A stretch of 64,000 nt of DNA from contig JBHGNT010000004.1 in the NCBI GenBank assembly GCA_043228905.1, positions 1 through 64,000 of the forward strand, in the 5' to 3' direction. The notes below the pieces were generated by a model. It searched no databases and was not told the DNA's origin. It saw only the letters and a list, made by a program, of their open reading frames with translations. This DNA comes from Azolla caroliniana (Eukaryota > Polypodiophyta). The position numbers and the translations under genes were made by a program. The number at the start of each line of letters is the position of its first letter. The stretch's first letter is position 1. Of the stretch, positions 48,701 to 59,590 are shown piece after piece.

Positions 48701-50094
48701 AAGTTAAAGTTATTCTATTTGACAGGTAACCTTTGGCGAGAGCTCTGGATTTCAGCAAAGCCAATTCCAGCAGCTAAGCAGGCACGCTTGTTTGATGAAG
48801 ATCTTGCAGTGTAAGTATTTTTGACATGGCTTACATTTAGACCGTAACATCATAATCATGATTCATAAGATTGAGAGAACACAAGTTTGATTTATCATCT
48901 CTGTTCCCTCGTTTACTTTTTGGTAAGGAAACATATGTAATATAATAGAGACATGGGACGAAAAAGCATAGGAGGATGGACAGAGTCTCTATGGCCAGTT
49001 AAAAGAGCTATGGATTAGGATGCGCTAATTATGGCTGTCTGTTATCGAGCTAATGAATATACACAAAAATAGTATATGAAAGAGTTATATCTACAAAGTA
49101 GAGTTCTGTCAAAGATGATGCATGTAAATGAATAGGTTATCTACAATAAAATTTATTTGCTGGGCTGATATGACAGTACATGATTAAAATTGAGTAGGTG
49201 GACAATTGTGTATACCTTCAAAGCATTTTGTGGGCGTAAATTTTTAGTTTCTTTCTTTTCTTTCTTTCTCTTTTGTGATCTCTCCCTGCTTTGATCATTC
49301 CTTTAAATATCTTTGGTTGCAGGGAGAGTACGTTAGATACATTGGATGGAATAAAGCCAGTTGACCTCTTTGAACAGTTATTCAAAGCCTTAGTGAGTGC
49401 TTCAAAATAATCATCAGATATGCTCAATAATTAAAACTATATAATATTAAAAAAACAGGAATGTCGGGAGTTTACTTTTTTACAATGGACTTGGATACAG
49501 TTGGGGACAGGCTTTACAATTGCAGAACAGGCATTGTTGGGGGACAAGGGTTTGTCATTATCCCAGTTCAATGAATGCAAGAATTTCATTATTTCCATAT
49601 GCCACAAAGGGATGAATTCTGATGAGCTCGAACAGTTATGCCAGGTACTACTAATACACCATACCGATTATTTAGAGATTTATATTGACATCTGTAACAT
49701 AAACGATCGTTACGGCTTATGAGAGACCTAGCAAAGATGGGTACCCAAAGTGCGTATGCTTAACTTTGTCAAAACTAGTAAGGAAAAGAAGAATGTGTTG
49801 TAAAACTACTTCCCGTAGTGTACTTTTCAAATGTGATATGAACTGTTGTAGGTATATGAAATGATGGAAAACCTGCTACATCACTCGTCAAAAGGGCAAC
49901 AACATGCAAGAGCTTGTAACTATTCAGCTACGGGTAATGATGATGATGAGCAAGAGCATCAAGGCTCTCATCAATGCAAACCTGATAACGGGCTCAATTT
50001 TTTTGCCCGATTTCTTGAAGCAAAGTCCGCGCTTTTTGATAAGAAATCATTGCAAGATGAGAAGAGAATAGAGAATGAATGGACTATAGTGTAA
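42723..50094 (+). CDS. RAB3GAP1-like: Rab3 GTPase-activating protein catalytic subunit
   Basis: Sixteen exons (42723-42756, 43382-43477, 45359-45453, 45579-45671, 45891-46061, 46355-46458, 46560-46744, 46828-46991, 47375-47830, 47934-47998, 48371-48419, 48512-48656, 48726-48810, 49323-49392, 49459-49644, 49852-50094) give 746 residues. The animal Rab3GAP complex promotes GTP hydrolysis on Rab3 and acts as exchange factor for Rab18; the plant role is less well known. Conserved blocks include PGQFFLRVGADHPAGDLKML, FKAANPGCILEDFVRWYSPLDW, GYLSARMQSQGNLW and WISAKPIPAAKQARLFDED. The Rab3GAP domain spans about residues 310-560. The C-terminal 80 residues are low-complexity and acidic. Exon 9 ends ACACAG/gcatgt, a GC donor. 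Intron 2 is 1.9 kb and holds repeat sequence. The non-catalytic partner is not in this window. Confidence 0.93.
44465..44545 (+). repeat. Dispersed repeat end, forward copy
   Basis: Plus-strand match to the sequence at 37.65-37.73 kb, including GGCCAATTTTGACCTATGGG. It lies inside intron 2 of the Rab3GAP gene, so an element fragment has inserted there. Confidence 0.55.
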
Positions 50095-52902
50095 AGAAAA
50101 AGAATGACAGCAGAACTGATATGCGAATCAATCTCGGCTTCAGTATTTTCTTCCTTTCGGGTGATGATATCCAATGATTGAGGAAGAAGCAAAAGCAACA
50201 TCTTCAATCAATGCATTGAAATCTCAATATATGCAATCAATCTCATACACTATGTTGCCATCCCTTTCAATTACTGGATGTGTGATGGAAGCTTCAAGAA
50301 GAGGTTTGAAGCTCTTATTTTATAAATATGTATAGATACCATAGGAAAGAAACCCAAATGTTTTTGCATCATGTGTCTCCACTTCAGAGCCTAATATTCT
50401 TTTGTATGTATACCATACGAAAACATATCAATCCAAGCTGAGTTACCATTTACTTGAAAGCTTCCCCTTAAATCTCCATATGTTTTTCCATTGTAAAAAA
50501 TCGCTACTTTTCTATTACCATCTACACTAAGCTGAAAACATGCCATTTCCATTCGTATTTTGTTTTTAGGGAATGCCATAAAAGGAAAAAGGTTTTTATG
50601 CACTTTAATGCAATAATATTATGATTTGTCATCGCATTTTGCTAAAAGTGTTTGTACTTCCCTTCCTCCCAATGTCTCATATACATAGTTTCTGATTCAC
50701 AATACAAGGCTGGTAGCTTCCTTCGCTCGATGTTAACGATCGTTTTCCATCCTTAATTGAAGAAATAATTAGAAAAAAGGACAGCAAGTACAAGGATCAA
50801 TAATAGTCCCCAGTAAAGGCATATGCGATTCAATTCTATACTTTCTTTGTTTGGATTTGGTTGTGTCATAGATTCAAAACTCATGTAAAAACTATCTCTG
50901 AATGAATTGCATTGCTGATATAGAACCTGGGAAGAAAACTGTAGGCACCACTATCTAACAGTGAAAGTTGGATGAGTTTTATCTAGAGCCATTGGTGTTT
51001 GGAGATATGATAGTAGAAAATTGTAGATGCATGCATATGATTGGCAATACAAGGCTAGTACTAAATGGGTTACATTTAACCCAAAGATGGGCTCCTTCGG
51101 GGTCTTTTCATTTTAGTCAACAAAGAGAATAATATTGGCCTTTTACTTCTACAAAATTGGAATTGTAAGGTAAAAGTCAAAACATGGTAGAGAAAGCTAG
51201 AGATGGAACAAATCAATTGATACTATTGTTCTGTGGGTGGAGACAAGAATATACATGGATATCCCGACCTATTTGCCATCATAAGTGCTTGGTAGCGACT
51301 TCATTTTTTTCCAGCACTTGGGTTAGTTCATATTTCTTCATTATAGATTTGGTTTACTAGGGGATGTATCAATACTAACATATTTTGGGAAACAAAATAT
51401 CATTATCTCACAAAAAACAAACATTAGTCAAAAAATGCAATGAGAAAATTTGCTTATGTTTATGAGGATTAAATGGGAATTGATAATGGCTATATATATT
51501 AGAAAACTATTTGTTGAGCAATTGTTTAAAGCATATATAGCTAATTCCAAGTGGCCCAACTAATTTTCAACCAGCTTCAATCAATTAATTTTGTTCCTAT
51601 CTTGATATTTCTTGTGTGTAAGGAGTCCTTCCCATGGTCAAAACTAGAACTCGGGAATTGGTATTGTTTAGTTTTTAATGTGATGGCTTAGTTGAGGTTT
51701 CACACATTCCTTAGAAATAGACGGCAAACTATGATGGTTTTCTAAGCATCATTAGTGAAGGATGTGGATTGGAACTTAATTATTGATATCTGAGTCATAG
51801 TTCTAGCCATACTCATGCGTGAATATTCGTATCATACTCATACGTGAAATGCCTCGAAGTATGATTGAAATCCATTTATCTATATTTTAATTAATTAATT
51901 ATTCCTTATGTCATAAAGGTGATATCATCTATAGATATGTGTCTTTACATTTGAAACTTTGGGATTTTCTAACCCTTGTCAATGTGACGAGTCCAATATT
52001 CATGCCAATCTTTGTCTATTGTAAATTCTTGATGGTGTGTAAAAGTATTTTCATTTACGAGCCATCGTGCTCATCAATAAGTCAATTCATGATCTTATTC
52101 CATGTTGTAAGGTAAAATGAACCCAAATAAGATTGGAATTTGCCCCTGCGCAGACACGACTAAATATGACTTGTGTTCGTTTTTCCTATTAATTAGCGGG
52201 AAGATTTCATGAGATTTTTGTGTATGTGTGCATGTGCATGTTCATATGTTTACATATGATGTGTGCCCGAGATGTTTCTATGTGGTATGTGTCTCAAGCT
52301 ACAAATGAAAATGCAAAAGAAAGCAATAGTATTGGTCTATAAATGGAGGCTTGTTGTCTTCTTTAGTGCACCTAATCGGAGATGAAAGAAAAACAAGAAA
52401 TATCATCAGCAGGTAGACTTCCTATTTATCTCATGAATTACCCAAAACAAGAGCCTTGGTGCCATTGGTATGTTGTCTCTTGCAATAACGATCTTGAATG
52501 CAGTGTTAATTATTTTTGTAAACAATTTTGTGAATCCAAAGATTATCGTGTGGCTTGGGTACTTTTTGCAAGTAATTGCATAGTTGTAGATGTTGAGATG
52601 GAATTTCTCATCTTGTATGCATGTAGCTCCTTGCATAAATTTGATAATGGAATTCTATTTTGTAATTTGTGTTAGATTTAGGTAAAGAAACTCTATGGCA
52701 TAAAGACCCAACGAAAGCAACACAATTTGTATTACAAAACACCTAAGAGAAGATGTAAGAGAGGGATGATATGAGAAAAATGTTAAGCTTAATGTGTTAC
52801 GCATGAGCTCACATATTTTGTGAGCTAAAGTTATATCTCCTTGTTGATGTCCTACATTATAATTATATTGTCGTTTACCCTCTAGTCAATGAGATAGGTA
52901 TG
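50095..52902. other. Spacer downstream of Rab3GAP
   Basis: The left part is the presumed 3' UTR. No gene was recognised. A 97-codon frame at 52382-52675 is Cys-rich (about nine Cys) but has no signal peptide or known pattern, and I treat it as chance. Confidence 0.5.
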
Positions 52903-52910
52903 GTTGGTGG

Positions 52911-53323
52911 TAACAATCGGCAACAGTTCGGTTTGAACCGAACTGAACCATGAAACCGTACCTTAATGGCTTAACGGTTTCAACGGTTTGGTTCGGTTTT
53001 AACAGTCAGAAACCGCGGTTTAAACGGTTTAACGGGTTTTTTTTTCTTTAAAAAAAATTTAAATTTAAAAAAATAAATTGTTTTTAAACAATCTTTTCAT
53101 TTTTAGACCTTATTCTCACATTTTAGGAACATCTTAAAATTTAAAATAATGAAATATTATAAATTTAAAATTTTTTAACATTTTGACCTATGTTGAAAAA
53201 CCGAAACCGAACCACGAAACCGTTGTTTTTACGGTTTATAGGTTTAACGGTTTCGTGGTTTGGTTTGGTTTGGTTCAGGTTTTTAAAATTTTAAACGGAG
53301 AATCGAACCGTTGCCGATTGTTA
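52911..53323. mobile_element. hAT-type MITE, copy D
   Basis: The best-preserved copy: 413 bp from TAACAATCGGCAACAG to CGTTGCCGATTGTTA. The 14-bp terminal inverted repeats are perfect (TAACAATCGGCAAC) and are flanked by a perfect 8-bp target duplication, GTTGGTGG. Arms are rich in GGTTTAACGG/GGTTCGGTT; the core is AT-rich and shared with copy A (for example TTTTTAAACAAT and CATTTTTAGACCTTATTCT). Confidence 0.9.
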
Positions 53324-53331
53324 GTTGGTGG

Positions 53332-54059
53332 TCAATCACTCCTAAGCTATGAATGACTCTACTAACTACTTAGGCAAACTTCACTTTCTCCCTAAGTTTA
53401 ACTTAACTTAGACGACGTGCATTTACTCAACTAACTTAGGGAGAAAGTTCTTGTATACTAGCTTTTCATGTATTACTCTCATTTCCTTTTCGATTATGTT
53501 TACATATTGTACGTATTCCAGTGGAGAAGGAGTGAGGAGTGGTATAGGCGCATTACTTAACAACCCCCTCAACTTAGTGCACCTCTTCACATGCCATTTG
53601 TTGATGTTTGTGGAGTTTGTGTTGAGGCACAAGGAGAGGTGTATGGCAATTAGTTAACAATCCCTTTGACTTAATGCACCCGCACCCCTTCACATGTCCT
53701 TTGTTGATATTCCCCTAGATGAGGGAGAGATGAAGTTCCAAGGATGTATGTTGTAACTTGTGGGATACTTGTTGCTTGTGTGGTTTAGGGTACCCCAAAA
53801 GAAGATTAGGGTTTGTGGATTGAAAATGGGGGCTGCAACTGAAGTGATGGGATAGGGGTGGGCAGACTAGGCACCATGTTGTGGCAAATTGCATACTTGG
53901 TGTTCACATTATTCACATACGTTTAGGGTGGGTTGCATTAGGGGCATCAAGTTCTTCGGGTCTAGAGATTTGATTGATTCCACATATTTTAAGCATGGTG
54001 TGTAGAAGCTTGTAGGGTTCTGAATTGGTAGTCATATTGTGAGTAGTGATCATAAGAGC
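53332..54059. other. Short spacer
   Basis: No gene, RNA or clear repeat was seen between MITE copies D and E. Small open frames on both strands overlap each other and have no domain content. Confidence 0.5.
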
Positions 54060-54287
54060 TAGGAATCGGCAACGATTTTGCCTTGTCCAAAGCAAACCCT
54101 AAATTTATTTGGGGGTTTCCAAACTTGAACCGAACCAATTACTAAACTAGTTTGGCCAAGCTAGTTAAGCCTAAATCCATTTAGGAACCGGTTTAACCAA
54201 GCCAATTAAGCCTTAAATAGCTTGGTTTGAAACGGTTTGACGGTTCAGTTTAGGCTTGAGCCAAGCCATTGCCGATTCTTCAATCCT
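54060..54287. mobile_element. hAT-type MITE, copy E (short)
   Basis: About 228 bp from TAGGAATCGGCAACGA to CATTGCCGATTCTTC and slightly beyond. It has the same end motif and GGTTTGACGGTTCAG-type arms but lacks the AT-rich core. No clean 8-bp duplication was found; TAAGAGC occurs on both sides but is offset by several bases on the right. Boundaries are approximate. Confidence 0.55.
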
Positions 54288-54350
54288 AATTATTAAGAGC
54301 TTGCAATAGCCTGTGCCCGAAGGGGGGTATATTATTGAGAAATATAAGAA

Positions 54351-55025
54351 GGGAAAAGTACTAGGATACCCCTGGAAGTTTGTCTATTTACTAGAATGCC
54401 CCAATAAGTTCCAAATTTACCAAACTACCCCTATGTCCAAAAAATACACTTAATAAAGTAATTATACACTCAAACAGGTAAATAGGGCTAGTTCGGGTCC
54501 ATTTCTTCCATCTTTGGTAAATAGGGCTTTGTAGATTTGAGTGTATAATTACTTTATAAAGTGTAATTTTTTGGACATAGGGGTAGTTTGGTAAATTTGG
54601 AACTTCCAAGGGCATTTTAGTAAATAGACGAACTTCCAGGGGTATCCTGATACTTTTCCCATATAAGTATAAAGTAATTATGTAACACTCAAATTATTGG
54701 TAAATAGGGCTTTGTAGATTTGAGTGTATAATTACTTTATAAAGTGTAATTTTTTGGACATAGGGGTAGTTTGGTAAATTTGGAACTTCCTAGGGCATTC
54801 TGGTAAATAGACGAACTTCCAGGGGTATCCTGATACTTTTCCCATATAAGTATAAAGTAATTATGTAACACTCAAATTATTGGTAAATAGGGCTTTGTAG
54901 ATTTGAGTGTATAATTACTTTATAAAGTGTAATTTTTTGGACATAGGGGTAGTTTGGTAAATTTGGAACTTCTAGGGGCATTCTGGTAAATAGACGAACT
55001 TCCAGGGGTATCCTGTACTTTTCCC
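54351..55025. mobile_element. Mutator-like fold-back element with amplified unit
   Basis: Starts GGGAAAAGTACTAGGATACC and ends GGTATCCTGTACTTTTCCC, with a perfect 9-bp flanking duplication ATATAAGAA (54342-54350 and 55026-55034). The left arm (to about 54470) is the inverse of the right arm. The right arm is present three times as a 183-bp tandem unit starting at 54516, 54699 and 54882. Long inverted repeats with 9-bp target duplications are typical of Mutator-like elements. No transposase is encoded. Its right end lies 255 bp before the carboxypeptidase start codon. Confidence 0.8.
54516..55025. repeat. 183-bp tandem repeat, three units
   Basis: Units start GGTAAATAGGGCTTTGTAG at 54516, 54699 and 54882; the third is cut short at the element end. 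Units 1 and 2 each contain an internal copy of the element end, CTTTTCCCATATAAG, so the amplification appears to have taken in the element's terminus plus flank-like sequence. Confidence 0.9.
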
Positions 55026-55218
55026 ATATAAGAAACTCTGCAAACCAGAGAGGGGTATTTGTGCAAATATCCAAAATTGTTCCTTCCTTCCTTCCTTCCC
55101 CCCTGCTTGCGCCTCCCTGCAGGTTACCTCCATGCCTTGTTAAATCATTGGAATTGCAGTATAAGGAAAGCTTTCTCTGTGATTGTATTCGCGTGCACTT
55201 CTGCCCAATCCACCCGCG

Positions 55219-55225
55219 TATAAAG
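55219..55225 (+). promoter_or_regulatory. TATA-like box of the carboxypeptidase
   Basis: TATAAAG lies 62 bp upstream of the chosen start codon, which implies a very short leader. An ATG at 55249 in another frame would fall near the predicted transcription start. Confidence 0.4.
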
Positions 55226-55280
55226 ACAAGACACACAGAGAACCCGCGATGAACAGACCGAGTAGAAACTTCAAGGGTCC

Positions 55281-58200
55281 ATGGCGACCTTCAGAAACAG
55301 TAGAGGCATCCCTTCTACCCACACTATTCTGTTGGACCTCTTTATTACCATCATCATACAGAGTATTGGGTTACTCACCATCTCTGCAGAAAATGATGAA
55401 GGAACGATGGTGATGATGGGTCAAGCTGAGAAACTAATCCAATCTCTGCAGCTCATTCCTTCTCTGCAATCTGTGCATGAAATCTCTCATCTAGGTTTTG
55501 ATGGATATACGAATGTGGGGTCTTCATTATTTGAAAGAAACCTTGATCTTCACATATCAGGGAATTCTGGTTCTTCTATTTCGGATGAGGATTTGGGCCA
55601 TCATGCTGGATATTTTGAGCTGAAGGGTACCCATGCATCCAGGTATGACGTCTAATGGTTTTCGCACTATAGTTCCATTTTGGTCTCTGGGTCCATAATG
55701 TTTTTTTTACAATTAGTATTGTTGTATTTTGGTTGAATGCTCTCTAATGACATTCACATGTAGTTGCATTTTGGTTTTATGGTTTCCAATAGCTTTCACA
55801 ATATAATATAGGTGTATTTTGGTTGTATGGTCTCTAATGGATTTCGCGATATAGTATAATTGCATTTTAGATATACGGTCTCTAGTGGATTTCACGTGTT
55901 GTTTGATTTGATGGTCTTTTAAGGGATTTCACAATATATTGGAGTAATCAATGGTCTATAATTCAGATTTGCAACATTGGTGCAGGATGTTCTACATGTT
56001 CTTCGAGTCGCGGGGAAACAGGGCTGATGATCCAGTCGTTTTATGGATGTCTGGAGGCCCTGGGTGTAGCAGTGAATTGGCTTTGTTTTATGAGAATGGA
56101 CCATTTCACATCACCAAGAAGCTCACGTTAGAATGGAATGAGAACGGTTGGGACAAGGCAAGCTCAAAAGAAAACCTATATTCATTGCTTTTCTTTTTTC
56201 TTTTTTCTACTCAATCCCAAATTTCTTACTCATCTTGTTTTAGTCATCGAGCATCATCTTTGTAGACCAGCCTATAGGAACTGGCTTCAGCTACACCTCG
56301 GATGATCGAGATATTCGCCATGATGAAGAAGGTGTCAGTGATGATATGTACCACTTCTTGCAGGTGTGTACTTTACAAGGCTCATAGAGCTTCTAGAGCT
56401 GTAAGTTGTAAAAGAATGCAAAATGGATATCAATATGTTTGGAAATTTAAAAGGGAAAGTGTGGATTTGCATTATTAACATATGTAATGTGCTGTTTTGA
56501 GAAGCTAACTTGGAAAAGTCTATATTTCAGAATGATAAAAGTAATTATTTATCAATAAAAACTCGAACATATTTGTGAAAGAAGTTGAGTTTATTTTTTA
56601 TTATATGATATTAAATGTGCATCTTTTTTAGATGTGTATGATATGAAAAGCTTTGCAAAACTGAAACTATACCTATTTTCGTAGATTTTTTATTTCTACA
56701 TCCTAATTGATCTGTTGTTAACAATAACTAATAAAAGAAAACACTAGTAAGACACGTCATGTGTGATTGTCCAATGCACTTAATGTCTTCTTTATAATAT
56801 GTTTGGGCAGGCCTTTTTTGAAGCCCATCCAGAGTTTTCCAGTAATGATTTTTTTGTCACTGGAGAGTCATATGCTGGGCATTATGTGCCTGCAGTCACT
56901 AACAGGATTCATAAAGGCAACAAAGCCAAGGAGGGATTGTTTCCAATCAACCTCAAGGTAAATTGCTTGTGAATCTCACAATTAAAAAACTACATTTAGA
57001 GCTACTTATCCAGATAGGAGTTGTGGCAGGGGTTTGCTATAGGGAATGGCCTAACCAATCCTGAGATTCAATATCGAGCCTATGCAGATTATGCATTCGA
57101 AATGGGTCTTATCAAAGAAAATGATCGCGAGAAACTTTCCCGGATGTATCCCACATGTCAGAAGGCGATCGAGCTATGTGGTAATATGATCTTTTAAGGG
57201 TTTACAACTTGTATACATACAGCGGTCATTCTCCATATTGTTAAGTGTCTTTCATTTTCTCTCATAAAGGTAACAATGGGACGACTGCATGTGCTAATGC
57301 ATATGTTGTTTGCAACTCTATCTTCAACCATCTCATGTCCTTGATCAAAGGTGTAAATGTGAGTACTAAATGACTCGTCTCTAAGAGTTGGTTTATTTTA
57401 TCAAAAAATCTAGTTTGAAAGTTATTTTGTGCAGCCGAAAAGTTGAGGGGAAAAATGATCTTTTGTGGTTCTGAATATATTTGTAGTATTATGAATTGGA
57501 AATCAATTAGAAAAATGCGTCTACATGCCGCTCTTCCTTTCTTATTTTTTCAAATGTGGGAAATACATCACATTATGCTTTGCATGTAACGTGTTTTCAT
57601 TTTTCTCTTTGCATGGGGTGGGTGTGGAAGTTGAACTCCTACTATGGCTTCTAGGGTGGCAAGGGTTCAACCACTACGCGAACTCTGGCGATGTGTTCTC
57701 ATGCCCAGATTGATCTGGTACACATGGGCCAATGTTCCATGCCTGAACTGGATGTTTTTTTGTTTCTCTATGCAGTATTATGACATCCGTTCACAGTGCA
57801 ATGGGAGCTTGTGCTACGATTTCTCATATATGGAAACTTACCTAAATCAGCAGGTTGTGAGAGAAGCTCTGGGCGTGGGCGATATTAAGTTTGTGTCGTG
57901 CAGCCCAATCGTTTATAAATACATGATAATGGACTGGATGCGCAATCTCGAAGTTGGTATTCCGGCTTTATTAGAAGATGGGATTCAGCTTCTTGTTTAT
58001 GCGGGTGAATATGACCTCATCTGCAATTGGTTAGGTAAGGGCTGACTCCCAAGTATACAAGCTAACTTATCTTATGCTTGTAGGGTCTCTGATATCTTGC
58101 TTAATTCCACTCTGACGGTACTTGTGGATAATTGCAGGAAATTCAAGATGGGTTTCAGCAATTGATTGGTCAGGGAAACATATGTACACTGATGCACATC

Positions 58201-58696
58201 CCAAGAAGTTTGTTGTGGGTGGGAAGGAAGCTGGAATATTCTCAAGCTATGGACCTCTTACTTTTTTGAAGGTTAGTTTTTGTTTATTCTCAAGGCATGG
58301 CTCCCTTACATTTTTGAAGATAGGTTTTGTTTAGTGTATGGTTGCCTTTACCAAAAGAGGGGGTATGGAAGTGTAGCACTATGATAAAGATAATTTGAAT
58401 TCACAAGTCTGTTTGGTCACCACATTTTTTATGCTTTTTAAGATGTTACACATTGTCCTCCACATCATAAGAGGTTATTGTTAATGTCATTGAGATAAAG
58501 AATCTAAAGTATTTGTCAATGTTAGGTTCATAATGCGGGTCATATGGTGCCTATGGATCAACCTAGAGCATCTTTGGAGATGATTACGAGGTTCACTAAG
58601 GGAATGCCACTGGATCAAGATCTTCCATTCACACGAGTGGTTACAGATAGCTCGGAGCCGGTGATGTCGGGTTATACCAAGAATCATTCATCTTAA
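55281..58696 (+). CDS. Serine carboxypeptidase-like protein (S10 family)
   Basis: Nine exons (55281-55642, 55986-56157, 56244-56363, 56811-56957, 57030-57180, 57270-57358, 57776-58034, 58138-58271, 58526-58696) give 534 residues. S10 carboxypeptidases remove C-terminal residues in the vacuole or secretory route. The catalytic triad is complete: Ser238 in GESYAGHYVP, Asp427 in YAGEYDLICNW and His484 in VHNAGHMVPMDQP. The oxyanion and substrate motif is LWMSGGPGCSSE. A hydrophobic stretch at about 17-36 is a likely signal peptide. The intact GESYAG and NAGHMVP sites, together with the DDMYHFLQAFFEAHP region, resemble the Arabidopsis SCPL47-49 group of true peptidases more than the acyltransferase clade. 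Intron 2 begins AAG/gcaagc, a GC donor. Start ATG is in good context (CCATGG). Confidence 0.93.
55650..55935. repeat. 60-bp degenerate tandem repeat in SCPL intron 1
   Basis: About five units share TTGYATTTTGGTT, TATGGTCTCTAATGG and ATTTCRCNATATAGTAT in the same order. They fill nearly all of the first intron, which is 343 bp long. Confidence 0.75.
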
Positions 58697-59379
58697 AACA
58701 ATCTATATCTAATTCTTTGGAAGTCAATCAATTGAATTGTGCAATACTCATTTCAAATTTGGGATAAATGTACCCATGTTAGTTAATGCTGTAACACATT
58801 CATAAATTGATCATGATGGTGGAAAATAGAACAATTTTATAAATAATGGTGATTACACCAAAATGGCTGACCCAAAAATATAATTTTCTGTTTTGATAGC
58901 AATTTTCTTGTTTTCTATATCAGCACAAGACCCTACATCAGTCTAGTATTTCTTCCCATTTAAAACATTCTTTTGGTTCGAATGAGTGTCAATTATGTCA
59001 AGACATGCTAGAAAACATCTGGTGTGGATCAGGTTATGGATATTTAAATTACTTTGCAGGTTATTATCTAGTCAAACATGTAGTCATGTTGATGCTAGAT
59101 ATGAAAATAGATATTTTGATGATCCAGCTTTGGTACAACTGGTAGACTCTGTGAGTTCACTATGCTTGCATTTGGAAAACTTCTATTTGCAATGTGAAAA
59201 AATGAGCAATAAGCCTAATTTTTAAAGCATAATCAAGACCACAAATTTGAAACTATGTGTAAAATAGACTTTAGTAAATTAAAGTTATTAGAGTTGATGA
59301 TCAATTACAAGTGATTCCACATGACTTTAGAGAAATGGATGAAAAAGCTTGAAAGATTGTAGGCAAGCAGGGGCATGTT
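58697..59379. other. Spacer downstream of carboxypeptidase
   Basis: Presumed 3' UTR followed by AT-rich DNA. No gene was recognised. Confidence 0.5.
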
Positions 59380-59387
59380 CCAAAAAC

Positions 59388-59582
59388 TAGGGATCGACTA
59401 CGACTTTGCTGAAGCCTAAAGCAAGCTGTTAAACCGTTTAAAAACGGTTTGGCAGTTCAGTTCAGTTGGGTTCGGGCTTGAGCTTCCCAAACCGGTTTGA
59501 GCTTGGTTTGGCAAGGCTCAAGCCAAATCAAATTGTTTTGGGCCAAATTGGTAAGTCAAAACCGAACCGTTGCCGATTCCCA
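59388..59582. mobile_element. hAT-type MITE, copy F (short)
   Basis: 195 bp from TAGGGATCGACTACGAC to CCGTTGCCGATTCCCA, with an 8-bp flanking duplication CCAAAAAC / CCAAAAAT (7 of 8). Like copy E it lacks the AT-rich core and has GGTTTGAGCTTGGTTTGGC-type inner arms, so E and F form a shorter subfamily. Confidence 0.75.
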
Positions 59583-59590
59583 CCAAAAAT

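Noticed and set aside
52382-52675. Cys-rich 97-codon frame as a secreted peptide gene
   Set aside because: There is no signal peptide and no known cysteine spacing, and an overlapping frame lies on the other strand.
56158-56243. Apparent frameshift or truncation in the carboxypeptidase after WDK
   Set aside because: A GC-AG intron restores frame and family sequence exactly, so I do not call a pseudogene.
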